DNA of 64,000 nt, from NCBI GenBank assembly GCA_001465935.1, contig LNKV01000036.1, positions 186,001 to 250,000 of the forward strand, read 5' to 3'. A program made the position numbers and the translations under genes. This document shows, in pieces, positions 55,049 through 64,000 of this stretch. Every line of letters starts with the position of its first letter. The stretch's first letter is position 1. A model generated the notes under the pieces. The model worked only from the letters and a program-made list of their open reading frames with translations, was not told the origin of the DNA and searched no databases. Origin of the DNA: Clarireedia homoeocarpa. Taxonomy: Eukaryota > Ascomycota > Leotiomycetes > Helotiales > Rutstroemiaceae.

Positions 55049-56929
55049 TCAATCTAAACACAAACCGATCTTCATTCCCCTCATCAACTCCCCCCTGGAA
55101 TCACCAACCCCTCTCCTCCATCTACAAACCACCACGTCATCTGGTCTCACCAACAGCGCTCCGTATCTCGTTATCCCCGCTGCATTCTCCCACTCTCCTT
55201 TCCGGCAGACTAGATCCCCTTTCTCGCCTACCCTGTAACCATCAATCTGCATGCCCAGCTCTTTCCCCACCTCCTCCGCAACATCAACCCAGGGATCTCC
55301 CTCCTCCCCCGCAAGGATTACAAATCTCTTCCCCAGCACATCTAATACCGATTTCCTCTGCCCATCCTCTGTCGCTTTCCCCTCCCGCACCCAAACAAAC
55401 GGACACCGCCGCCCCGCCCTCCCATCCACCCCGCACCCCAAACTCCCCAGCGTCCACGCCCTCCAACTCCACCCACCCAACCACCCCGCTCCGCAATCAT
55501 CCTGCTCGCTCCCCACCCCCTCACTCCCCTCACACCCATACCCATGTCCACTCATGTACCTCAGTCGCCGCAACACCCTCACCGCATTCCGCATGCTCTT
55601 CTCCGTACATATCACACCCCGCTCATCCGCCGCGTCATTGCTGATAGCTGCCGCAAGAGCAGCTACAGGCTGGCGTTCAGTTGTGTATGTTTGCAGGAGC
55701 TTATCTCCCTTTGCCTTTCCCCTTCCCTTTTCTATTCCCTCCCCTCCTCCCTCCCGCAGCATGAACGCCACCCTCCACGCCAACCCCCATGCGTCCCCGA
55801 CACCGGTATTCGCGCCCTGCCCAGCCCACGGCGGCATCTGGTGCGCGGCATCCCCCGCGAGAAACACGCGCCCGTCGTGCATGCGTGCCGCGACACGCAC
55901 GCTCGGCTCCCAGGGGAGCACGCTGACGATTTGCAGGTTCAGATCATCATCTGCGCCGTCGGGCGGCGGCGGGAAACCCAGCGCGATCTGCACGAGCTTG
56001 TGGCAGTGGGGTTTGCTGTATTTGGCCTTGATTTTTTCGTACTCATCGGGGCTGCGGACGAAATCCGAGTCGGAGTCGGAAGGGGGAAGGAGGAGTTGGA
56101 AGACCCATTTGGTGTTGTTGTCGATGCTGGCGAATAGCCCTTTTACTTCTACTTCTTCTTCTTCTTCTTCTTTATCCCCATCCTCATGCGTAATAACACC
56201 AGTCCGCTCAACCCAACAGAGCGAAAACTCCCTTCCTCGTACGAATTCTCCTAGTGATGCAGAAAATAGTATATTAACCATCCGTCCCAATTTCCCCGGC
56301 CCGGCCGTCGGGATCCCCAGCACAGTGCGTATGGGACTAGATGCGCCATCGCAGGCGATGAGGTAGGGGGTGCTGATTTGCGTGGTGATATTCGCCTGAT
56401 TATCCAGCAGACCAACCGTCACCGCGCTAGCAGTCTGAGAGAGCGTGCTAGCGATACACGTAGTTGAGAAGCGGATGTCCACGCCCCGGGCTTGCGCGAT
56501 GCGGACGAGCATTGGCTCCAGCTGGTCTTGGGTTACGAAGAATCCGGTGTGTGGGGACAGACTGCCGAGGAGCCATGCTCCGATGTTTTTTACTTTCCCG
56601 TCCTTCCCTTCCGCGACTTGCGGCCCGGTTTTCATCCCCCCAATCACAGCCCGCAGACTCGCGCCCCGGTAAATCCCCCCCGTGGCACGCATGTTCCTGC
56701 CTGCTTCGCGCACCTGCTCCGCGATTCCGATGCGCGAATACACTTCCATTGTACGGGCGTTGATGGAGCGGGAGCGGGGGTGGATGGAAGGGCTGGAGTG
56801 CCGCTCGATGATTATGCTGGGGATGTTGTGGTGGGCGAGGAAGAGGGAGGTGGAGAGGCCGACTATGCCGGCGCCGATTATGAGGATTGGTTGGGGTTGA
56901 GAGGAGGGAGAGGTGGTAGGAGATGACAT
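55049..56929 (-). CDS. FAD-dependent aromatic/phenol-type monooxygenase (PHBH-like)
   Basis: Single-exon gene of 626 residues. The ATG at 56929 is preferred; the longer frame from 57025 begins only with GTG. The N-terminal FAD-binding motif is GAGIVGLSTSLFLAHHN, followed by IIERHSSPSIHPRSRSINAR (the R-loop found in PHBH/rebC-type enzymes), the DG motif ACDGASSPIRTVLG and the second FAD motif GDAAHQMPPWAGQGANTG. The C-terminal ~150 residues resemble the thioredoxin-like domain of phenol 2-monooxygenase relatives but are poorly conserved here. An acidic DKEEEEEEVEV insertion, encoded by a TTC microsatellite, interrupts the substrate domain. Substrate unknown. GC content is much higher than in neighbouring genes, producing long antisense ORFs that are not genes. 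No clustered biosynthetic partners are present. Confidence 0.9.
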   Translation of the reverse strand: MSSPTTSPSSQPQPILIIGAGIVGLSTSLFLAHHNIPSIIIERHSSPSIHPRSRSINARTMEVYSRIGIAEQVREAGRNMRATGGIYRGASLRAVIGGMKTGPQVAEGKDGKVKNIGAWLLGSLSPHTGFFVTQDQLEPMLVRIAQARGVDIRFSTTCIASTLSQTASAVTVGLLDNQANITTQISTPYLIACDGASSPIRTVLGIPTAGPGKLGRMVNILFSASLGEFVRGREFSLCWVERTGVITHEDGDKEEEEEEVEVKGLFASIDNNTKWVFQLLLPPSDSDSDFVRSPDEYEKIKAKYSKPHCHKLVQIALGFPPPPDGADDDLNLQIVSVLPWEPSVRVAARMHDGRVFLAGDAAHQMPPWAGQGANTGVGDAWGLAWRVAFMLREGGGEGIEKGRGKAKGDKLLQTYTTERQPVAALAAAISNDAADERGVICTEKSMRNAVRVLRRLRYMSGHGYGCEGSEGVGSEQDDCGAGWLGGWSWRAWTLGSLGCGVDGRAGRRCPFVWVREGKATEDGQRKSVLDVLGKRFVILAGEEGDPWVDVAEEVGKELGMQIDGYRVGEKGDLVCRKGEWENAAGITRYGALLVRPDDVVVCRWRRGVGDSRGELMRGMKIGLCLD

Positions 56930-58346
56930 GCTGGGTGAATGGATGGTATGCGAGGCGAGGTGAGGCGAGGTATAGAGTGCGATGTGTATCTTTATCCTCA
57001 CTGACAGCACTACTGTAACAAGCACTATAGGTTATATCTCTCTTTCCCAATCCGCGAATCTTCCTCTTCTTTCCTTTCCTTTCCTTTCCTTTCCTTTCCT
57101 CCGATCCTTCGCAGCAAGCATAAGCTTATACTTCTACGTATGTATACCCGACCCGTATACTCCAAAGTACGTATCTTACCAACGCGGTAACTAATACCTG
57201 TCGTCTATCTATCAGCCAGCCAGTCAAAAATTCCTCCAACTCAAAAACAAAGCCGCTGCTGTCACAGCGATCGACTAATACCCCTTTTCTCTTTCCCTTC
57301 AATCCAAAACCAAAACCAAATCCAGATCCAGATCCAAAAAGCCAAGCACCCTCACATTATTTATACCACCACAGCCATCCCCATATCTCAATCCATCCCC
57401 AGCACCCAAACCCCCCCAAAAATAACATCCACGTGGAAAAAGACTCACTCACCCTGCATAATGTACAAGCATCCCATCCCATGCCATGCCATGCCATGCC
57501 ATCCCATGCAATCCGCCCCTCCACGCAACCAACCAATCAGCACGCGGGATCCTCGGCGCCGAGCCTCCGAATCCGAATCCGAAGCTTTCGACTACTTACC
57601 GTAGAACTACGTACTAGCTTACTCAACTCACCTGTTTTTTGCTGATAATAAATCCCTCAACGTTCGTGAAGTCAAGGTATAGATAGATAGCTAACGTTAC
57701 AAGTACTGTAGCTTACTGTATACATTATCATCATCATCGTTGTCGTCATCGTCATCATCTCCTTCCCCCCCTTCGCCCCCCTCCCCTCTACTCACCATGT
57801 AAAGTAAACATACGCAAAACACAAACAACCTCCCTCACTCCAACCAGCCAGCAATCTAGCACCTGAAAACCTAAATGAATGAACAAACAGTCCAAGTCAA
57901 GTCAACCCAGCATATTCAATTTTAACATGAACCGAACCCATGCATACCTCACAAGTTGCTATATATGAGATAGATAGATGTGGAAGAATTAATCGATTAT
58001 TCATTTATTCATCGATGCTCCCTTCGAAATGTGTTCCCCCCCCCAACTTTCATCATTCCATTCATCCCATTCATGCCTAGAACTTTTCCCTTCCCTTCCC
58101 TTTCCTTTCCCATAAATATCTCTTGAAACTATCCCTTTTCTCTGTCTCCGTTCTGTTCCGTGTTGTGCTCTTCTCTTCTCTTCAGTATTCATTCATCTCA
58201 GATATAACAGAAATATGCAAATGCTTATTCACCATGCTCATGCTCATGCTCCCATGCAGCCCAGCCCACCACCAAACCATGCAATAAATGCCCACCCGAA
58301 ATTCCCTTTCATATAGAAACTTCCAACCCATACGCCGAAAAGGGGG

Positions 58347-58377
<31 letters not shown>

Positions 58378-58520
58378 CCATCATTATAATTATGTAGACA
58401 TGAAAGTCCACATGCGTAACATTGGATCACCATAATCCAAAACCTACTTCCCCTCCGTCCTACATTCCACAAACTCATCCCTTCAGAACCGCATCCCGCA
58501 TTCCGCAATCCAATCCAATC
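56930..58520. other. Low-complexity intergenic interval
   Basis: Contains a TTTCC repeat (57075-57100), a CCATG repeat (57478-57500), TCATCG-type triplets (57729-57760) and a ~30-nt A run (58340-58372). No gene was seen. Confidence 0.5.
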
Positions 58521-61500
58521 CTAATGTAACTTCTCCCTCATACTAACCACCGCCGCCCACCCCTCACAACATCTCGTCGTCATACCATGCCCGCACCAAG
58601 GACACTTAACCGCCGTACTAATCAACCCACTAACCCCCAAATCCTGATCCTTGACTACATTATCCGGTCGCGCCATGCACTCATACAATTTACTCGGCAG
58701 ATCATGATAGTATTTGCATCCGCAGCAAATGACAAACATTTTCGCGATGGGCTGTGCTTGTATTGATTGCAGACTTGTTATCGACGAAGACGGATCGATG
58801 AATTTGCCTTTTCCTTTGGCGGCGCGAGGTCCAAGCATGTTGAGGCGGGCGTTTTGGAGATATTGACCGCCGTCACCGGAGGAGGAGCTGGAGTGCCCGC
58901 TCTCGAGAAGAGCGGGGGAAGAGATGATGCTTTGCTTGGATTCGTTGTGCTGGGTATATGTCGGTTCAGCTTTGTTCTTTTGAGCCGAAGAACTGCTGGG
59001 GCGTTTGGCTTGGCGTGGACGTAAAGGTTGATGCTTGAGCGTTGGAAGGAAGTTCAAATCCTCTTGTAAAGCAGTTGTGGAGGAGGACTTGGACAGGCTG
59101 AGACGTCTTTGTAGATCTGTAACACCTTCTGCCGTGTTCGGATCGACGGAAGCTCTCGAGGCATGAGGATTCATAGACGCTGCTACTGCTGGAGTCCGAT
59201 GACCAGTAGGTGTGTTATTGTTGTCGGAGTCCGTCTCAGCATCAACAGGAATTGCGGGTTTGCTGGAAATATCACGGGCATTTTTGTGTCCTCGAACAGC
59301 ATTTTCTTGACTAGTCGCCCCGGTGAAATAGCCCTTTGACGATTGAGGCCTGGAGGCATTAGGTGTAGTGATATTCGATTGCTCATCCAGACTCAAATAT
59401 TCCTCGCTGGAACCAGTGAAAGATCTAGAGCTAGATCTTCGGTTCTTTTTCTGCTTGCGAGGTGGAACAAGGTTTAGCGGTTCTCGAGAGAACTGCATCT
59501 GAGATGATGGAATGGCCTCTGAAGGTGATGGCTCCACTTTCGCCGTCTTGTATTGGGACTCTGCTGACATACGTCGGATCTGACTTGGTAGGCCATTTCG
59601 GCTATCGAAACCCTTGGAAGCAGGGGAAAGAGTAGAATATGGACGTGCCGTCTTTTCTTGTAGGGGTTCATTCGGACTAATCGCACCAGGAGGTGACGAG
59701 ACAGGTTGGTAAGAGTGCCTGGAAACAGACGGCGTTGCAGGAGCATTGGCACTTTTTTGAGACTGCGATAGAGGGCTAGGACTGCTGCCCTGAGAAGCTT
59801 TTCCCCTGAAAGTGAACAAGCCTTCTTCTGGTTGAATGCTGTTGGAGGATCTTTGGGTAGATAGTTTGAGATTTGGTGGGGTATATTCACCATCCATGAA
59901 CAGGCGGTAATCTTCGCTCTGATCGGATAGATGCGTGTTGATTTGAGGTAGTGTTCCTGTATGTCCCGAGTTAGGTAAATGCCCGTGAGCCCCATGGATT
60001 GATGGAGTTCGTTGCATTGCCTTCTTCCCCTTGGAAGAAATCTCATTCCTCGATTGGCCTCTGTCTCCCCCGGTCTTATATTCTGGTTGGTTACTGGGAA
60101 AGTATCCACTATCACCGCTGTCCAGCTCTTGAGGAGAAGTGTCAAAATTGTGGAAATATGGACTCTCCTGCATAGGCGTCTGAGTTTTTTCCAACCCAAA
60201 ATCAAATCCTGGAGGAGAGTTGTCGTAAGCCTGTGCCCTAGCTTTGCCACTTGTCGACTCTACAGAGCGGGCCATCTTTTGCTCATCGTTCGCTTTGCGA
60301 GTTCGACCGTGTCTACCCATAGCTGAATCGGGACTAAGTGCTTGAGAAGCTTTGGAGTCCTTTGGGGGGGCTGAATGGTATGAATCGTTGCTTCTAGATT
60401 GCGCAGTCTGAACTGTAGTGGGGGCGTTACTACCCGGAGAGGTAGCTAGGTCCAGCCCACGATTACGAGGATTATGTAGTGAAACAGGTGGACGACTGAC
60501 TCTATCTGCACCGCTTGCAGATGAGTTGTTATTTTGCTGTGATTTGGTAATGTGAATGTCTTTCTGAAGCACAGCTTCATCGGCAAGTTGCAATCTTAGT
60601 CCTCCAATGAAACTGCTCTTCGTAGGAGATGTTTTGGTCGGAGAGCTTGATTGGGAGTTAGATGCTCGGTTCCCGCTGGAAGATCTCCAAGAAGATATAA
60701 AATTTCGAAATCCAGTATCTAAACTCGTTCGTCTCGATCGTCTCCCACTTGTGGTATCTGGGTTGGACTTTGGTATTTCTGGAGAAACCTGCTCTGGAGG
60801 TTCTGAGCTTGATCGGTTGATAGGAGGAACTGCTGGGGTCGCTTTGCTTAGACGCTTGTTGGTTGGCGGCTGCTTGCTCAACCGGCCCTTCTGCTTCAGC
60901 ACTGCCGCTTGATTTTCCTTCTCGGCCTTTTCCTTCTCAGCCCTTGCCTTCTCAGCCTTTTCCTTCTCGGCCTTTTCCTTGTCGGCCTTTTCCTTGTCGG
61001 CCTTTTCCTTGTCGGCCTTTTCCTTGTCCTTTTTCATTGTCTCTTCTTCCTTCTTACGCATCGCTTTAGCTTCTTGCTTGGCCGCTTTTTTCTGCTTTCC
61101 TTCTCCCCCACCCCAAGTTGGTGATCGACAGATGGATGATGCGTCCGACTCATTCCCATCGAGCTCTGGAGATTTGTTGGTCCGCGGTTGCGCTCTCTCG
61201 TCTAGTATTTTTGGATTTACCGGTTGCCTCTTTGTTGGTTCCATGGGCTGAGGATGGGGAATGGTAACCGATAATGTTGGGGCAGTCATCGCTCGCTGTT
61301 GTTGTCTGACAGGTACAGGACGTTCGGCAGGTTTGGAATATACATTTGGGTTTGTTGGGACCTTCTCTCGAAGAAAGGTAACGTGGGTAGGTGGGCTACT
61401 TGCCGTTGTCGAGGAGGCTTGCATGCGGTGCAGCTAGTGATTGAAATGAGCGCATATTACTTGACCAGCATATGAGGGGCGGTGAAATGCAGGATGTGAT

Positions 61501-61593
61501 ACATACTTTGTTCTTTTTCTCTAGGTCGAGCATTCGCTGGAGGGTGTTTCTCCGCGACGACTCCGTAGCGCCATGTTTCTCCTTTGAACTCAT
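58521..61593 (-). CDS. Large disordered protein with C-terminal cysteine-rich domain (TeaA-receptor TeaR-like)
   Basis: Predicted 999 residues. Exons in transcription order: 61593-61507 and 61433-58521 (73-nt intron, GTATGT..TAG). Exon 1 is a short helix, SRRNTLQRMLDLEKKNK. Most of the protein is Ser/Pro-rich and disordered. A Lys/Glu segment (about 140-200) is built from 15-bp units and reads as repeated KADKEKADKEKA. The C-terminal ~70 residues are conserved: VICCGCKYYHDLPSKLYECM, then VKCPWCGHGMTTRCCEGW and ending SMREKLH, with at least eight cysteines suggesting a zinc site. Similar fungal proteins are annotated as TeaA receptor TeaR, a polarity factor at hyphal tips, but there is no C-terminal CaaX box here, so the name is tentative. 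Confidence 0.72.
60925..61035 (-). repeat. 15-bp coding repeat in the TeaR-like gene
   Basis: On the + strand GCCTTTTCCTTGTCG-type units recur seven or so times. In the gene they encode KADKE/KAEKE pentapeptides of a charged helix. The unit length is a multiple of three, so expansion stays in frame. Confidence 0.85.
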
Positions 61594-64000
61594 CTTGGGA
61601 TCTGTGACGACAGAAAAAGTGATAGGCGAGCTAAGTGAGAGTGGAGATGGCTTCAGGAAGTGAATCTCTGTGTCGGATAAGCGGCAAGATGACGATCCGG
61701 GTAGTTGATCGCGGGCAAGAGGGATTCCCAGGTAGCAGAGATGGATGCCAAAAATGATGCAATCGTGAAGAAGTATTAATTGATGTATATCTTCGGTTTC
61801 TTTCGGCAAGGTCAGTCGTCGAAACGAGCGTGAGGACGAGGTAATGTGAACAATGTACAGTGCAGGCAAGATGCAGATGCAATGCAGATGCAGATGCACA
61901 TGTACGAGGAAATGATAGAAAGGAAAAGCAAATAGGAAATGGAAATGGAAATGGTAATGGTGGACAGGAAGAGAAAAACGAGAGTCGGGCCTATCTACGT
62001 AGAGTAATAGGTAGAACAGAATACGAGGTACAAAGAACAAGTAAAGCAAGGAAACGTGATACAAAAGAAGCAGAGAGATAGGCAGGTGTTGGTGATACGA
62101 TTTTAAAGAAAATGCGTGAGTTAAGTCAGCTGTAGCTGTAGCTGGCTGTAGCTGGCTGTAGCTGTCTGTAGCTGCTGCCGCTGCTGCTGCTGCTGTCAGC
62201 CCGTTCCCACTCCAGTCAGTGCCCATTGGCGCCCCCTCTCTCTCCCCCTGCGCAATTAACATTCACGGTCCAAGAAAGTGGGTTTTTGGAAAGGCAAAGT
62301 ATGTCGGCCCCGGATTCTCATGATTATTTTGGGTAATTTGGGCTTTTGCAGAGACTGTACTTCGTAAGTGGTGCCAATTTTTCCAAGATTCGGGAAAATG
62401 CATGCCCCTCTCTTTGGACTATCGGACTGCAAGGTGACTAAACAAACCACTAACTACTAACTTAGGTAACCTTACAACCGTACAACCGCACAACCGCACA
62501 ACCTTACCTCCTTACCTTACTCGCCTTACTCGCCTTACTCGACTTTTTTTGCGCGCCCGCGTACTTCTGGTAACTACAAAAGGATACAAGCATGCAGTAT
62601 GGAAGATGAAAGATGGAATGTGGAAGCTCGAACATGGAAGATGGAATATGGAGCCACCCAGAGCTCGTTCCATGTATGAGCCTCTTCTTCCTCCCTGCAC
62701 ATGTGGAGCCCTGTCCTGGTAGGCAAGTCCCCCAATGCAGGAGCTCGTGTTGCCATCATGGGTTCCTTGGGACGTCTTGGCAGTATGCGCTGAATCGAGA
62801 ATCCGATTTTGTTTTGTCTGCACAAGTTGGCTTAGTTGCGCTGCTGCGCGTCCTGAGCCGACTGGATGAGAAGAAACGTGCGACGAGGAAAATGCTCATT
62901 TGGTTGTTCGTTCTACTGTACTTCCGCACTTGGTGGTCGTGTCTGACCTAGCACGAGGAAGACAAATAGATGTCGTTCTGGGCGCTCGGCATGACGTGAC
63001 ATATTCATCCCAACATGGACGGACACGTTATATTGCCATTTTCTGCAAAGGTTGTTAGCTTTGCTCGGGGATGCCTTGAAACTAGCTGCAGAAACATCCC
63101 TCCCTACCTAAACAACAGTCGGGTCTCACTCACGCTTTTGCTGCGGTGCGGAAAGAGGTTGGATTGCATAGCAAGCTGAAGCACGATTCTTTGCATCACA
63201 CTACACATGGCTTTTGCTACGCCCACACATCTGAACCCCTCCTTTTCTCTCATACGCACACTCTCTCTCCTCTCTGTCCCTTTATGCATCTTTGACCTGT
63301 ATTATTACCAAGGATATATATACTATGCAGGGACAGACATTTCGATCACTGGGAACCAAAGTTTCTTCTTTTTCTTCCTTTGACTCCACCGTGAAAATAA
63401 AAACAAAAGATAAAACACACAGACAACCACACAATACCCCTGGCCATCTCCCCCAAACTTCCTCTAACGTGAGCGACATCCATCCATCCTTCTCGCTGAT
63501 CTGATCGACACCTGGATCATCCTGCTGGTAAACTATGGTCTTGAGATCGGTCGGTTAGAATCCGAGATTGCGTTTATGTAGGACAGTACAGTACAGCACA
63601 GTACAAGCACAGTAAAGCAAACCAGTACAAGCACAGTAAAGCAAACCACTGGAGTGACACAAACCCAAACAACCTACACCTACACCAAACACCAAACAAC
63701 CCCCAACCCCGAGACGACAACCTTCCTTTCCATCCCAAAAGTACATTTTACAGTAATCAACTTCCCTCTCCTCTCCTCTCCTCTCCTCTCCCATCATAAC
63801 CATCAATGCATGCATGCATGCAGTGAGCGAGTAATAATTAATTACAGGAAAACAATACTCCCCACCGACCCGTATTATTTTACCGTACTCCGTAAAGCAA
63901 GCAAGTAACGTAACCTTATGTACTCGTATATCCATCCCATCCATCTGCCGCAAGTACCACATCCCCATCCCCATCCCCTCGGCAATCCAATAAACACAAG
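61594..64000. other. Gene-free right edge
   Basis: TeaR-like promoter followed by low-complexity DNA. GCTGTAG/GCTGCTG repeats lie at 62128-62192, ACAACCGC repeats at 62468-62505, CTTACTCGC repeats at 62505-62540, a duplicated AGTACAAGCACAGTAAAGCA at 63601-63647, and a CTCTC run at 63768-63790. No gene was supported. Confidence 0.5.

Noticed and set aside
55251..56366. 371-codon open frame antisense to the FAD monooxygenase
   Set aside because: Shadow frame caused by GC-rich codon use; composition is Ser/Pro/Arg-rich without domains, while the opposite strand has all monooxygenase motifs.

Overview
This 64 kb window is eukaryotic nuclear DNA from a filamentous ascomycete (Pezizomycotina). Genes carry many short introns of about 50-115 nt with GT..AG ends and CTRAC-like branch points. 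Typical fungal proteins are present: a Ssb-type Hsp70, DUR3, an Fcy2-like permease, a Sas4-like protein and an Rsc4-like bromodomain protein. The overall protein flavour suggests Leotiomycetes (Helotiales, possibly near Sclerotiniaceae), but that is an impression from remembered homologues, not a computed placement. I see no rRNA, tRNA, CRISPR array, intact transposase or secondary-metabolite cluster.

Layout, left to right. 1-1433: no gene. 1434-12656: nuclear and mitochondrial housekeeping genes, namely a Sas4-like silencing/acetyltransferase subunit (+), TFIID subunit TAF2 (+), the anaphase-promoting complex subunit CDC26 (-), an unknown probably mitochondrial protein (+), mitochondrial ribosome recycling factor (-) and a small F-box-like protein (+). 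12946-19540: a rearranged fragment of the neighbouring Hsp70 gene, the eight-exon ssb Hsp70 gene itself (-), and an RSC4-like double-bromodomain gene (-). 20940-24657: the cyclin-dependent kinase subunit CKS1 (+) and ER oxidoreductin ERO1 (+). 24.7-32.4 kb: gene-poor and repeat-bearing, with a truncated zinc-finger-like ORF, a fluoroacetate-dehalogenase-like hydrolase (+) behind a duplicated palindromic promoter, and a decayed HAD hydrolase pseudogene. 32421-42138: an NCS1 purine/cytosine permease (+), a CinA-C/PncC-type amidase (-), a 119-residue zinc-ribbon protein (+) and the urea transporter DUR3 (+). 44480-50635: STI1 co-chaperone (-) and HMG-CoA reductase (-). 50636-52924: a nest of short TIR elements with TA target sites and a diverged dispersed repeat. 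52925-61593: nicotinamidase (+), an FAD monooxygenase (-) and a large low-complexity TeaR-like protein (-). The remainder is low-complexity intergenic DNA.

Functionally it is mostly housekeeping. Ssb and Sti1 belong to the Hsp70/Hsp90 network. CDC26 and CKS1 both act in cell-cycle control. DUR3, the NCS1 permease, nicotinamidase and the PncC-like amidase concern nitrogen or pyridine metabolism. These genes are scattered among unrelated ones and do not form a cluster.

I found no convincing new multi-gene system. The most unusual structures are: (1) a 365-nt ssb intron that stays open in the upstream reading frame and encodes an Asn/Pro/aromatic 9-nt-repeat tract; (2) an inverted partial copy of ssb, spanning an exon-intron-exon junction, just downstream of the gene; (3) the TIR-element nest at 51.8-52.4 kb; and (4) the duplicated 21-bp palindromic promoter repeat upstream of the dehalogenase-like gene.
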